Assembly (NCBI GenBank): GCA_011525875.1
Contig: WYBN01000007.1
Coordinates: 1 to 64,000, forward strand
DNA: 64,000 nucleotides
Reading direction: 5' to 3'
Origin: Melioribacteraceae bacterium
Lineage (GTDB): Bacteria > Bacteroidota > Ignavibacteria > Ignavibacteriales > Melioribacteraceae
The notes below the pieces were generated by a model. The model saw nothing but the letters and a program-made list of their open reading frames with translations. It was not told where the DNA came from and ran no database searches. Below, one piece after another: positions 18,239 through 27,605 of this stretch. The stretch's first letter is position 1, and each line of letters starts with the position of its first letter. The position numbers and the translations under genes are program-made.

Positions 18239-19369
18239 ATGGATAAATCGAAAGAAAGAATATTATTTCTCGATCTTATGCGCGCGTTTGCTGTATTTAT
18301 GATGATACAGGGACATACTATTCATGCGCTGCTCAGCACAGAATATACATCCGGTGAATATTTGCTTTACAATATCTGGCATTTTTTCCGCGGCTTCACT
18401 GCCCCAATCTTTATGTTTACCGCCGGCACGGTTTTTACGTATTTACTTATAAAAAATCCAATTTCATTTTCAAGTAACGAACGTGTTAGTAAAGGCATCA
18501 AACGATTCTTTGTTTTACTCCTCATAGGATATTTCTTGCGTTATCCGACGCACAGATTTTTTGATTATTCAAATGTGACAATTCAGCAATGGCAAATATT
18601 TTTTGCGGTTGATGCGCTGCACCTTATCGCCTTCGGTTTACTATTTATTATTTTGGTTAAAGCTGTTAGCGAATATATCGGGATTAATCCTATGAACGCA
18701 TTCATCTCTGCGGCGCTTTTTTTCTTTCTTCTTAATCCTGCAGTTGCTTTACTCGATTGGAATTCATTTCTTCCATTGCCTATAGCCTCATACTTCACAA
18801 CTAAAACCGGCTCAATTTTCCCTTTATTCCCGTGGGCTGGATATTTACTTGCAGGAGCGGTTCTCGGCACATATTTCAGGGCGCATAAAAATATTTTTAA
18901 GGATAGAAAATTTGCGCTCAATTTAATCTTACTCGGCGTCACTTTTTCCCTCGGCTCAATTCTTTTTGATCGTTTTGAATCATTATTTTACGGCAGCAGT
19001 AATTTCCTTGCGCTCAATCTGAGTTTATCATTTTATAGAATTGGTGTGGTGTTGATGCTAAACGGTGTATTTTTGTTTATTACATTAAAGTTTAAGAGTG
19101 TCCCGAATATTGTAAGGACATTCGGCAAACATTCGCTGATAATTTATGTTATCCACCTGATAATTATTTACGGCTCGGCTTTTGTACCGGGTCTGTCTTT
19201 ACGCTACGGGAAATCGCTTGAGCCCATCACGGTTGTAATGATTGCTCTAACTCTAATCATTTGCATGCTCATTTTAAGTTTATTTATTGATAAAGCAAGT
19301 CCTTTCCTGCGAAAAATAAATTTAGCTGAACTGATCAAACGAAAAAAAATCCAATTAGATGCAGAATGA
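18239..19369 (+). CDS. Membrane acyltransferase, DUF1624/HGSNAT-like
   Basis: A 376-residue integral membrane protein with about ten hydrophobic segments. The N-terminus ([19 protein letters not shown]) matches the heparan-alpha-glucosaminide N-acetyltransferase-like catalytic domain, in which a conserved His near the first helix acts in transfer. The bacterial members are thought to acylate cell-surface polysaccharide or lipid, but the substrate is unknown. Its 3' end overlaps ruvB by four bases. It sits inside the gatC-to-lptB run, which favours an envelope role. Confidence 0.78.
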   Translation: MDKSKERILFLDLMRAFAVFMMIQGHTIHALLSTEYTSGEYLLYNIWHFFRGFTAPIFMFTAGTVFTYLLIKNPISFSSNERVSKGIKRFFVLLLIGYFLRYPTHRFFDYSNVTIQQWQIFFAVDALHLIAFGLLFIILVKAVSEYIGINPMNAFISAALFFFLLNPAVALLDWNSFLPLPIASYFTTKTGSIFPLFPWAGYLLAGAVLGTYFRAHKNIFKDRKFALNLILLGVTFSLGSILFDRFESLFYGSSNFLALNLSLSFYRIGVVLMLNGVFLFITLKFKSVPNIVRTFGKHSLIIYVIHLIIIYGSAFVPGLSLRYGKSLEPITVVMIALTLIICMLILSLFIDKASPFLRKINLAELIKRKKIQLDAE

Positions 19370-20394
19370 GAAAATCCTCTAATACAGAATCTTCGTTAAA
19401 CAATGACGAAAAAATATTTGAGTTATCTCTGCGCCCTTCCGCTTTCGAAGAATTTACAGGACAGAAGAAAATAACAGATAATTTAAAAGTCTTTATTGGC
19501 GCAGCAAAAAAAAGAGGCGAAAGTTTAGACCATGTTCTTTTAACGGGTCCGCCCGGTCTCGGTAAAACAACTCTGGCGCATATTATCGCAAAAGAAATGA
19601 ATGTGAAAATTAAAGTAACTTCCGGACCAGTTCTTGAAAAACCCGGGGACCTGGCGGGAATACTTACTAATTTGGAAGAAAAGTCTGTTTTGTTCATCGA
19701 TGAAATCCACAGACTTAGCCCGGTTGTTGAAGAATATTTATACTCGGCAATGGAAGACTTTAAAATAGATATAATGATTGACTCGGGTCCTAACGCAAGA
19801 ACAATACAAATTAAACTGCCGCAATATACTCTTGTAGGCGCAACTACCAGGGCTGGATTGCTCACAGCTCCTTTGCGCGACAGGTTCGGCATCAAAGCGC
19901 GCTTGGATTATTACGAAAGTGAGTTAATAAAAAAAATAATTATTAGATCGGCGGGGATCTTAGGAATTGACACAAATGATGATGCTGCGGTAGAACTTGC
20001 AAAACGTTCACGCGGCACGCCAAGAATTGCTAATCGGCTGCTCAAACGTACGAGAGATTTTGTTGACTTCGAGAATAAAAAGAAAATTGATATTGAGACA
20101 GCACGAAAAGCTCTCGGCGCACTGGAAGTAGATGAATTCGGTTTGGATGAAATGGATAAAGACATTATTCTAACTATTATCGAAAAATTTAACGGCGGAC
20201 CCGTTGGGTTAAATACATTATCAGTTGCGGTTAACGAAGACCCCGGTACAATAGAAGAAGTTTATGAACCGTTTTTGATACAACAGGGATTTATTCAGAG
20301 AACGCCGCGCGGAAGGGAAGCAACCGATTTGGCTTATATCCGGTTCAACAAAAAAAGAAATAAACTTACTAAAGAACAATCATTATTCGACTAA
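19366..20394 (+). CDS. ruvB: Holliday junction branch-migration ATPase RuvB
   Basis: A 342-residue AAA+ helicase that drives Holliday junction migration with RuvA. The N-terminal [11 protein letters not shown] signature, Walker [10 protein letters not shown] at residues 61-69, Walker [10 protein letters not shown], sensor GATTRAG and the C-terminal winged-helix (TPRGREATD) are all intact. It overlaps the upstream acyltransferase by four bases and is two bases from kdsA. ruvA and ruvC are not in the window. Confidence 0.98.
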   Translation: MRKSSNTESSLNNDEKIFELSLRPSAFEEFTGQKKITDNLKVFIGAAKKRGESLDHVLLTGPPGLGKTTLAHIIAKEMNVKIKVTSGPVLEKPGDLAGILTNLEEKSVLFIDEIHRLSPVVEEYLYSAMEDFKIDIMIDSGPNARTIQIKLPQYTLVGATTRAGLLTAPLRDRFGIKARLDYYESELIKKIIIRSAGILGIDTNDDAAVELAKRSRGTPRIANRLLKRTRDFVDFENKKKIDIETARKALGALEVDEFGLDEMDKDIILTIIEKFNGGPVGLNTLSVAVNEDPGTIEEVYEPFLIQQGFIQRTPRGREATDLAYIRFNKKRNKLTKEQSLFD

Positions 20395-20396
20395 CT

Positions 20397-21218
20397 ATGA
20401 TAAAAGTTGAATTAAATAATTTTCACTTCGGTTCCGGCAGCCCATTTGTATTAATTGCCGGACCTTGTGTTGTGGAATCTGAATCGCTTGTACTCTACAC
20501 GGCTGAAAAACTGAAAGAAATAACAAGCGAATTAAAAATCCCGTTAGTTTTCAAATCAAGTTATAAAAAAGCCAATCGAACAAGTTTAGATTCATTTTCA
20601 ACACTTGGGATTGTAGAGGCTCTTGAAATTCTTGCTAAAGTCAAAAAAGAACTTGATGTACCTATACTGACAGATATTCACAAAGAAGAAGAAGCCCACA
20701 CAGTATCGGCGGTTGCCGACATTCTGCAGATACCCGCTTTCTTATGCCGTCAGACGGATTTATTATTAGCAGCAGGACAAACTGGAAAAATTGTAAATAT
20801 CAAAAAAGGTCAATTCCTTTCGCCGGGCGATATGAAACATGCTGTTAAGAAAGTTGAATCGACAGGTAATAGAAAAATACTTTTAACCGAGAGGGGCAGC
20901 ACATTCGGCTACAACAATCTTGTGGTTGACATGCGTTCATTAAAAATTATGAGCGATTTGGGTTATCCGGTAATTATGGATGCAACTCATTCCGTCCAAA
21001 TACCCGGAGGTGAAGGGGTAACCGGAGGCAGCCCGGAGTTTATTGAACCTCTCGCACGAGCGGCTTCTGCAGTAGGCATTGACGGCTTGTTTCTTGAAGT
21101 TCATCCCGATCCAGAAAGAGCGCTGAGCGATTCGGCGAGCCAGCTTCATTTGAATAGTGTAAAAGGGCTTCTCCAGGTAATTCAGAAAATTGATTCGATA
21201 ATCAAGAATCGTTTTTAA
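20397..21218 (+). CDS. kdsA: 2-dehydro-3-deoxyphosphooctonate aldolase (Kdo-8-P synthase)
   Basis: A 273-residue enzyme condensing D-arabinose 5-phosphate with phosphoenolpyruvate to Kdo-8-phosphate. The blocks LIAGPCVVES, FKSSYKKANRTS, TERGSTFGYNNLVVDMRS and DATHSVQ are family hallmarks, and the length is normal. It is followed by kdsD, which supplies its substrate. KdsC, the Kdo-8-P phosphatase, is not seen here. Confidence 0.98.
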   Translation: MIKVELNNFHFGSGSPFVLIAGPCVVESESLVLYTAEKLKEITSELKIPLVFKSSYKKANRTSLDSFSTLGIVEALEILAKVKKELDVPILTDIHKEEEAHTVSAVADILQIPAFLCRQTDLLLAAGQTGKIVNIKKGQFLSPGDMKHAVKKVESTGNRKILLTERGSTFGYNNLVVDMRSLKIMSDLGYPVIMDATHSVQIPGGEGVTGGSPEFIEPLARAASAVGIDGLFLEVHPDPERALSDSASQLHLNSVKGLLQVIQKIDSIIKNRF

Positions 21219-21256
21219 AGAAATTTATCACAGAATTTTTTTAAGGAAGGAAAGTT

Positions 21257-22234
21257 TTGACAGATCAAGAAATACTTCAGCAGTGCAAAAATGTTATACG
21301 ACTCGAAGGGCAGTCGGTAAACGACCTGATAGATAAAATTAATGGAGATTTTGTTAAGGCAGTAAAAGCTATTTATGGCTCTACTGGTCGTGTTGTTTTT
21401 ACTGGAATGGGTAAATCGGGTTTGATAGCGCGTAAAATAGTTGCGACGATGAATTCAACTGGAACGGCGGCAATTTATATGCACCCAACAGATGCGCTGC
21501 ACGGTGATCTCGGTATGGTAAGAAAGAAAGATACCGCAATTATCATTTCGAAAAGCGGAAGCACTGAAGAACTATTGAGCCTAACACAAATGCTGAAACG
21601 TATCGGCGTGGTGATAATCGGAATGTTAGGAGAGCGGAATTCTAAAATCGGTCGGAATTGTGATATTATTCTTGATGTTAGCGTAAAAGAAGAAGCCTGC
21701 CCTTATGATCTTGCCCCGACGTCATCGACAACAGTTGCACTTGTAATGGGTGATGCACTGGCGATTTCACTATTGGAAATGCGGGGATTCACCGCAGAAG
21801 ATTTTGCCCAGCTTCATCCTGCCGGAAGCCTCGGTAAAAGACTCTCTCTTAAAATTTCGGAAATAATGTACAAAAACGATGACATACCGGTCGTTAATGA
21901 GAACAGCTTGTTGAAGGATATAATATTTGAAATGACTTCCAAGCGCCTCGGGATGACAACTGTCGTTGATGGACAAAATAGATTAACAGGAATAATTACA
22001 GATGGTGATATCCGCCGTCTGCTCGAGAAATCGCTTAATATAAAAAATCTCACTGCGAAAGATGTCTATTCGAAAAATCCGAAGACAATTAATGGAGAAT
22101 TTCTTGCATCATTTGCACTTCAACAAATGGAAAATTATAAAATTACATCACTTATAGTTACAGATGAAAATTGCACGCCGGTTGGCGTTGTGCATTTACA
22201 CGATCTCGTTAAACTCGGACTGCAAAGCAGATGA
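21257..22234 (+). CDS. kdsD: Arabinose-5-phosphate isomerase
   Basis: A 325-residue KpsF/GutQ-family isomerase that converts ribulose 5-phosphate to arabinose 5-phosphate. The SIS domain is recognisable (FTGMGKSGLIARKI, IISKSGSTEE), and two CBS domains follow (about residues 205-325). The start is TTG at 21257, supported by a strong aaggaagg site six bases upstream and no better ATG. It overlaps lptC by four bases. Confidence 0.96.
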   Translation: MTDQEILQQCKNVIRLEGQSVNDLIDKINGDFVKAVKAIYGSTGRVVFTGMGKSGLIARKIVATMNSTGTAAIYMHPTDALHGDLGMVRKKDTAIIISKSGSTEELLSLTQMLKRIGVVIIGMLGERNSKIGRNCDIILDVSVKEEACPYDLAPTSSTTVALVMGDALAISLLEMRGFTAEDFAQLHPAGSLGKRLSLKISEIMYKNDDIPVVNENSLLKDIIFEMTSKRLGMTTVVDGQNRLTGIITDGDIRRLLEKSLNIKNLTAKDVYSKNPKTINGEFLASFALQQMENYKITSLIVTDENCTPVGVVHLHDLVKLGLQSR

Positions 22235-22827
22235 TCAGCCGGAAAAGATATTTTTGGCTCTCGCCGATTTTTTCTCTTACCGATCGATGGATAATATGTT
22301 GCGCTGTAATTTTATTTGTATCATTGTCATGCAGCGAAGAAAAGGTAAAACCTCAGATTGGTTACACAATTGAAGAACAAAATTTTCCAGTTCAAGAAAG
22401 CTGGAATTCAAAAATCTATTTTTCTGAAGACGGCGAGTTGAAAGCGATTTTATATACAGATCACCTTAAGGCATTTGAGCAGCCTCCTGAAAAATTACTT
22501 GATAATGTCAGAATTGAATTCTTAGACGGAGAGCAGCAGATCAGCTCGGTGCTTACATCAAAACGGGGAAAGGTTGATGATAATACTGAAAATATGTTTG
22601 CAATCGACAGCGTCGTTGCTGTTAACGACAGCAGTAAAATCAGATTGGAAACAGATGAGCTTATGTGGCGTAAATCCGATCAGAAAATTGTTTCCGATAA
22701 ATTTGTACGGATAACTTCTCCGGAAGAAATTATAGAAGGATATGGTTTTGAATCCGACAGAACTCTGAAAAATTATGTTATATATGACATTACCTATCAA
22801 ACAATATTGAAAAAAAACGATAAATGA
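22231..22827 (+). CDS. lptC: LPS export protein LptC, lipoprotein form
   Basis: A 198-residue LptC/DUF1239-like protein. The N-terminus has a hydrophobic helix ending in a lipobox with Cys34 (FVSLSC), so it may be a lipoprotein rather than the transmembrane form known from E. coli. The periplasmic part (LKAILYTDHLKAF, LTSKRGKV, DELMWRKSDQKIVSD) follows the LptC pattern. It bridges the LptB2FG transporter and LptA. It overlaps kdsD and lptA by four bases each. Confidence 0.85.
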   Translation: MISRKRYFWLSPIFSLTDRWIICCAVILFVSLSCSEEKVKPQIGYTIEEQNFPVQESWNSKIYFSEDGELKAILYTDHLKAFEQPPEKLLDNVRIEFLDGEQQISSVLTSKRGKVDDNTENMFAIDSVVAVNDSSKIRLETDELMWRKSDQKIVSDKFVRITSPEEIIEGYGFESDRTLKNYVIYDITYQTILKKNDK

Positions 22828-24188
22828 TAATACGCGGCGTTTTACTTTTTTTTATTTCGATTATTGTTTTTGCTCAGCAGGAAGGCGAGAGGATGATAAT
22901 TATTGGAGATAGTTTGAAAGGAAGAACTTTACAAGGAGAATCATTTAGAGAAGTTATCGGCAATGTCATAATGACCCAGGCAAATATCAGAATAACATGC
23001 AGGCGCGCTATTCAAAACATTACAAGAAACGAAGCGGAATTGATAGGTGACGTAGTCGCCGTAGAAGACTCGATAACAATAAAATCCGATAGAGCGTTCT
23101 ATTACGGCAGTGAAAGATTTACTTATTCGGATAACCCGGTAGAACTATTCGACGGACATATAACGCTGACGGCAGAAAGCGGATACTACTATTTCGATAA
23201 AGATATGGCAATATTCCACGACGATGTAAAACTCGTCGATTCTATTAAAACCATGTACGCAGATAGATTAACATATTTTAACGAACTAAATCTTGCCGAA
23301 GCCGTTGGAAGAGTAAACATCCGCGATGAAAACTCTTCGATTAAAGCGGATAGTTTACTTCACTACCGTGATAAAGACAGCACTGCTGCATTTGGGAATA
23401 TTGTTATTTTCGACCCTCGGAATTCTACAGTAATAACAGGCGGCAAATTAAACGACGATGGCAGGAAGAAATATACTTTTATCACCGGAGCGCCCATCTT
23501 AACGCAAATTGATACATCGGAGACCGGAATAATTGATACCCTGGTGATCTTCGCCAATACGATGGAGTCTTTCTCTGATTCAGTTCAAAAATTTATAATA
23601 ACAGATTCTGTTAAAATTATCCGAAGCGAATTTTATTCCGTTAATGATTATTCTATTTATTACAGGGACGAAGGGAAAATTTTTACGCACAGAATAAATG
23701 AAGAATCCGATCCTCCAGTAATGTGGTATGATAATTCGCAGTTGATCGGTGACAGCATAACGGTTTATATAAAAGAGAATGAACTTGAAAAAATTGAAAT
23801 AATTGACAGAGCCTTCATATTATCCCGCAGTACTGATTTTCCATTGAGGTATGATCAGATATCAGGCAGAATAATTATTATGCACTTTGCGGGACGAGAA
23901 TTAAAACTGACCGAAGTGGAAGGAAACGTGTTAAGTATATATTTTCTTTACGAAGAAGGTGATGAAAACGGCGTCTTGAAATCGAGTTCTGAAAAGAGTA
24001 AAATATTTTTCGAAGAAAGGGAAGTTTCTGATGTAAAATTATTCGGTTCGATTAAAAGCGAATACTATCCCGAAAATTTAGTCTTCGGACAAGAGTTAGA
24101 CTTTACGCTTCCCGCTTTCAGAATTTTTAAGAACAAACCCGATAAAGAATTATTATTTAAACAGGTTATTAATTTTAAATATTATTGA
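22824..24188 (+). CDS. lptA: LPS transport bridge protein LptA (OstA-like)
   Basis: A 454-residue protein, much longer than E. coli LptA (about 185). A signal peptide (ending IVFAQ) is followed by repeated OstA-type beta units ([56 protein letters not shown]), consistent with a long periplasmic beta-jellyroll. Long OstA proteins in this position are common in the Bacteroidota group. Translation is coupled to lptC and the gene is one base from lptB. Confidence 0.85.
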   Translation: MIIRGVLLFFISIIVFAQQEGERMIIIGDSLKGRTLQGESFREVIGNVIMTQANIRITCRRAIQNITRNEAELIGDVVAVEDSITIKSDRAFYYGSERFTYSDNPVELFDGHITLTAESGYYYFDKDMAIFHDDVKLVDSIKTMYADRLTYFNELNLAEAVGRVNIRDENSSIKADSLLHYRDKDSTAAFGNIVIFDPRNSTVITGGKLNDDGRKKYTFITGAPILTQIDTSETGIIDTLVIFANTMESFSDSVQKFIITDSVKIIRSEFYSVNDYSIYYRDEGKIFTHRINEESDPPVMWYDNSQLIGDSITVYIKENELEKIEIIDRAFILSRSTDFPLRYDQISGRIIIMHFAGRELKLTEVEGNVLSIYFLYEEGDENGVLKSSSEKSKIFFEEREVSDVKLFGSIKSEYYPENLVFGQELDFTLPAFRIFKNKPDKELLFKQVINFKYY

Positions 24189-24189
24189 T

Positions 24190-24930
24190 ATGAAAAATCT
24201 TAAACTTAGAAGCGAAAACCTCGTCAAGATTTATAAGAATAGAAGTGTTGTAAACCATGTTTCGGTTGATGTAATTCAGGGTGAGGTAGTAGGGCTTCTC
24301 GGACCTAACGGAGCCGGAAAGACAACAACTTTCTATATGATTGTTGGCATGATTAAACCCAACGAGGGAAAAGTTTATCTCGACGAACTTGAAATTACTA
24401 AAGAACCTATGTATAAAAGAGCAAAAATGGGGATCGGTTATCTGCCTCAGGAAGCTTCGGTATTTAGAAGGTTAAGCGTCGAAGATAATATTATAGCTGT
24501 TTTGCAGATGCAGAATATCTCGAAGAAAGAGCGTAAAGAAAAACAAGAAAAACTCCTTGAGGAACTTACCATTTCACACATCCGCAAAAGCATGGGTTAC
24601 CAGCTTAGCGGTGGCGAGAGGAGAAGAACTGAAATTGCAAGAGCGTTAGCGACGGATCCTAAGTTTATTTTGCTTGATGAACCCTTTGCCGGAGTTGACC
24701 CTATTGCAGTTGAAGATATAATGAATATTGTTGCCAATCTTAAGCATAAGAATATCGGTATTCTAATTACCGATCATAATGTGCATGAAACCCTAAGTAT
24801 TGTTGACCGGGCATATATTCTTATCGAAGGGAAGATTTTCAAAGAAGGCGGGGCGTTTAATCTTGCCGAAGACGAAGAAGTAAGAAAATTATATTTAGGC
24901 GAGAAATTTAAACTAGACCGTTACGAATAA
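24190..24930 (+). CDS. lptB: LPS export ABC transporter ATPase LptB
   Basis: A 246-residue ABC ATPase. Walker [10 protein letters not shown] is at residues 38-46, the signature LSGGERRR near 141, Walker [13 protein letters not shown] near 160 and the switch His in [10 protein letters not shown]. The extra C-terminal segment and [13 protein letters not shown] are typical of LptB. It powers LPS extraction with LptF and LptG, which are not in the window. It closes the gatC-to-lptB run. Confidence 0.97.
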   Translation: MKNLKLRSENLVKIYKNRSVVNHVSVDVIQGEVVGLLGPNGAGKTTTFYMIVGMIKPNEGKVYLDELEITKEPMYKRAKMGIGYLPQEASVFRRLSVEDNIIAVLQMQNISKKERKEKQEKLLEELTISHIRKSMGYQLSGGERRRTEIARALATDPKFILLDEPFAGVDPIAVEDIMNIVANLKHKNIGILITDHNVHETLSIVDRAYILIEGKIFKEGGAFNLAEDEEVRKLYLGEKFKLDRYE

Positions 24931-24933
24931 TTC

Positions 24934-24958
24934 TTTCGAAGATTTAGCATCTTCGAAG
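24934..24958 (+). terminator. Hairpin after lptB, weak terminator
   Basis: A 9-bp stem (ttcgaagat paired with atcttcgaa, loop ttagc, plus a terminal T-G pair) starts four bases after the lptB stop. Only a few T residues follow, so termination may be partial. It lies between convergent genes. Confidence 0.5.
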
Positions 24959-24999
24959 TCTTAATCATTATTTAGGATTAAGATTGAATAGTTGGCAGG

Positions 25000-25161
25000 T
25001 TAAATCACAATTAAATAAGTGAGCGCACCGATTATGATGAGATAAACGGAAGCCCACATGACGGTTTTGATAAGTTTTTTCCGCCGCACTTTTTTTTGAA
25101 AGCCCCGTCTTGCAAATTCAGAGCGTTCATAATCTCCTTTTTTAATATCCCAGTTTTCCAT
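25000..25161 (-). CDS. Small single-TM basic membrane protein
   Basis: A 53-codon open frame starting ATG at 25161. It has a charged, Arg/Lys-rich N-terminal half (ERSEFARRGFQKKVRRKK) followed by one hydrophobic helix (VMWASVYLIIIGALTYLIVI) up to the C-terminus, a pattern expected of a tail-anchored small membrane protein. It sits 27 bases downstream of the aldehyde dehydrogenase stop on the same strand. There is no strong ribosome site at 25161. I do not recognise a family; the coding call rests on the basic-then-hydrophobic pattern. Confidence 0.5.
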   Translation of the reverse strand: MENWDIKKGDYERSEFARRGFQKKVRRKKLIKTVMWASVYLIIIGALTYLIVI

Positions 25162-25188
25162 GTCCGCAAATAGAATTAATAAAATCTA

Positions 25189-26781
25189 TTATCCGTTGAA
25201 TTCCTTTATTATCTTCTCTATCTGTTCTGTTGTAATACCCGTTCCGAATTTTTCATTTTCTGCTGAAGCGGAATTTTTCTTGGAAATCTTTTCAAACTTA
25301 GGATTACCGGCTCTTGCCCTCAATCGCTCCTCTATTTGATGCATAAAACCCTGGTGATTAGTCGCCGGATTGAATTTAACTGAATAATCGAGAGCTGAGA
25401 CCGCACTGCCTTCACTTACGGGATTAGTTTCAAAGGCAAGAGTTTTAATATTCATTAAATGTTTTGCAGTTACATTTTCTGAAACAATCGAGCCGCCCCA
25501 AGTTCCCACACCTAATGTCATTGAAGGAGCCAGATCGGTAGTATATCCTACCGCACCCACAGACGAAGGAGTGTTTACAACAATTCTGAACGCAGGTTTC
25601 TCAAGGGCAAATTTCATAATAACTTCTTGGTCGTTAGAGTGAATTGCTAAGGTATGACCCATACCGCCGAACTCCAACAAATCTATGCATTTATGACAGC
25701 CTTCGAGCCATCCGTCAACGGTGTAAAATGCGAGAACAGGAGACAACTTTTCGATTGAAAGCGGTTCGTTGTGTCCAACCCCTTTGCAATCGGCAATTAG
25801 CACCTTAGTGCCATTCGGAACCTGAAAGCCTGAATATTCAGCAATGAACTCAGCGGGTTTCCCGACAATCTCGGGATTGAGTTTTGCGCCTTTAGCAATT
25901 TTGTCTTCAAGTTTTAATTTTTCTTCGCTGCTTAAAAAATATGCGCCAAACTTTTTTGCTTCATCAATAAATCTGTCCTTGATTGGTCTATCAACTATTA
26001 CCGCTTGTTCGGAAGAACACAGTACGCCGTTATCGAAAGTTGTGCCGAATATTATGTCACTCGCAGCTTTCTTTACATTTGCGGTTCTTTCAACAAAAGC
26101 AGGAACATTCCCCGAGCCGACGCCATAGGCGGGCGTTCCTGTACTATAAGCAGCTTTAACCATCGGCGTACTGCCGGTCGCGAGTATTACAGCAATATCT
26201 TGATGTTTCATTAATGCATCGGTGCCGGCTAAAGTGGGAGTTGACAGATATTTTATAAGACCTCTTGGTGCGCCGGCTTTTTCGGCAGCTTCTCTTAAAA
26301 TATCGAGAGCTTCAGCAGAACATCTAACGGCTTTCGGATGCGGGCTTGCAACAATTGCATTTCTACATTTCAAAGATATAAGAGTTTTGAACATTGCGGT
26401 AGAAGTGGGATTTGTTGAAGGAATCAACGCGGCGACAACGCCCATTGGTTCGGCGATCTTAATTATTTTGCCTCCGTTCTGTACATCTATTACGCCGACA
26501 GTTTTCAAATCTTTGATAGACTCATGTACATTCTTCGTTCCAAAGATATTTTTCGTAGTTTTATCTTTAACATTTCCGAACCCCGTTTCTTCGTGGGCAA
26601 GTTTTGCTAATCTTTCAGATGCAGAATAACCCGCCTCTGCCATTGCCGAAACTATTTTATCTACTTGCTGCTGTGAGTAGTGTTTAAACTCTAATTGGGC
26701 TTCTTTTGCCTGGCTAACAAGATCTCGTACTTGCTGAATTGATTTTAGGTCATTATCAAGATTCATATCATTCTCATGCAT
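25189..26781 (-). CDS. Acylating aldehyde dehydrogenase (AdhE-N/PduP-like)
   Basis: A 530-residue CoA-acylating aldehyde dehydrogenase that should convert acetaldehyde or propionaldehyde to the acyl-CoA. The N-terminal LDNDLKSIQQVRDLVSQAK and the active-site block FDNGVLCSSEQAVIVD, with nucleophile Cys255, match the dehydrogenase part of AdhE and related microcompartment enzymes. The iron alcohol dehydrogenase half of AdhE is absent. After the catalytic domain a Ser/Lys/Asn-rich linker leads to the final 15 residues, ITTEQIEKIIKEFNG, an amphipathic helix (hydrophobics at i, i+3, i+4, i+7) that looks like a BMC encapsulation peptide. An internal Met (residue 6) is an alternative start. Confidence 0.9.
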   Translation of the reverse strand: MHENDMNLDNDLKSIQQVRDLVSQAKEAQLEFKHYSQQQVDKIVSAMAEAGYSASERLAKLAHEETGFGNVKDKTTKNIFGTKNVHESIKDLKTVGVIDVQNGGKIIKIAEPMGVVAALIPSTNPTSTAMFKTLISLKCRNAIVASPHPKAVRCSAEALDILREAAEKAGAPRGLIKYLSTPTLAGTDALMKHQDIAVILATGSTPMVKAAYSTGTPAYGVGSGNVPAFVERTANVKKAASDIIFGTTFDNGVLCSSEQAVIVDRPIKDRFIDEAKKFGAYFLSSEEKLKLEDKIAKGAKLNPEIVGKPAEFIAEYSGFQVPNGTKVLIADCKGVGHNEPLSIEKLSPVLAFYTVDGWLEGCHKCIDLLEFGGMGHTLAIHSNDQEVIMKFALEKPAFRIVVNTPSSVGAVGYTTDLAPSMTLGVGTWGGSIVSENVTAKHLMNIKTLAFETNPVSEGSAVSALDYSVKFNPATNHQGFMHQIEERLRARAGNPKFEKISKKNSASAENEKFGTGITTEQIEKIIKEFNG

Positions 26782-26855
26782 TTCTTGAACAAAATATAAA
26801 TATTTGAATACAAAACAGCAATTTGGGGATAAGGATTTGGAAAGAAAGTTAATTG

Positions 26856-27605
26856 TTAATCGAGAATTTCTTTCAATTTTGCAAAGCCGCTTTTGCTGAC
26901 CGGAATAGGTATATTATCCATTGTTATTATACGGTAAGAACCTTTTTCAAAAGGTTCAATCCGTTTTATCTGCAAGATTTTTATTATGAATGATCTGTGA
27001 ACTCTGATAAATTCAGATGGATCGAGGTGGGTTTCGAAGTATTTCATAGTCCGAGAATTCAAGTAAGTTCCTTGCTGAGTATAGATTTGAACGTAATCAT
27101 CCTGCGCTTCGATTAAATTAATATTATCAACAGGGATTATGATTATATCGTTGTTCTTCTTAATTACTATTCTATGTAGAAAGTCGTCGGAATTATCAAA
27201 ATGACGCTTCATTTTTTCGATATCCGGTGATTCGCCGGAATCAAAAATTTTTCCCTCAATCTTTTTAAGCGCATCGTTAAACCTGGCTTCTGAAAATGGT
27301 TTCAGAAGATAATCCACTGCGTTAACTTCAAAAGCTTTTATTGCGTAATTATCAAATGCAGTTGAGAAAATAACCTGCGGTCTATGTTCGATCAATTCGA
27401 GCATCTCAAAACCGGTAATTTTCGGCATTTGAATATCAAGAAAAATTAAGTCCGGCTTTAATTGATTAATGGCTCTTATTCCTTCGAAGGCGTTGGAGCA
27501 TTCTTGCATAATTTCGTAATCAGAATGCTTTTCAAGATAATTTTTGATTACATCTCTGGAGAGCTTCTCGTCATCAATAATTATTACTTTTTTTTTCATC
27601 ATCAA
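26856..27605 (-). CDS. LytTR-family response regulator
   Basis: A 249-residue regulator. The receiver domain has acidic pocket residues D11/D12, the phospho-acceptor D57 (IFLDIQMP) and the conserved Lys in YLLKPF. The C-terminal LytTR DNA-binding domain is visible from about residue 150 (EAQDDYVQIYTQQGTY, FIRVHRSFII). LytTR regulators bind direct repeats upstream of envelope or virulence genes. It overlaps the kinase gene by four bases and is the last gene of the operon. Confidence 0.95.
   Translation of the reverse strand: MMMKKKVIIIDDEKLSRDVIKNYLEKHSDYEIMQECSNAFEGIRAINQLKPDLIFLDIQMPKITGFEMLELIEHRPQVIFSTAFDNYAIKAFEVNAVDYLLKPFSEARFNDALKKIEGKIFDSGESPDIEKMKRHFDNSDDFLHRIVIKKNNDIIIIPVDNINLIEAQDDYVQIYTQQGTYLNSRTMKYFETHLDPSEFIRVHRSFIIKILQIKRIEPFEKGSYRIITMDNIPIPVSKSGFAKLKEILD

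Noticed and set aside
25029..25130. Alternative 33-codon frame on the minus strand starting at an ATG after an aaaggag site
   Set aside because: It is in a different frame from the basic-plus-membrane-helix protein and encodes no coherent pattern; the aaaggag is probably part of the longer gene.
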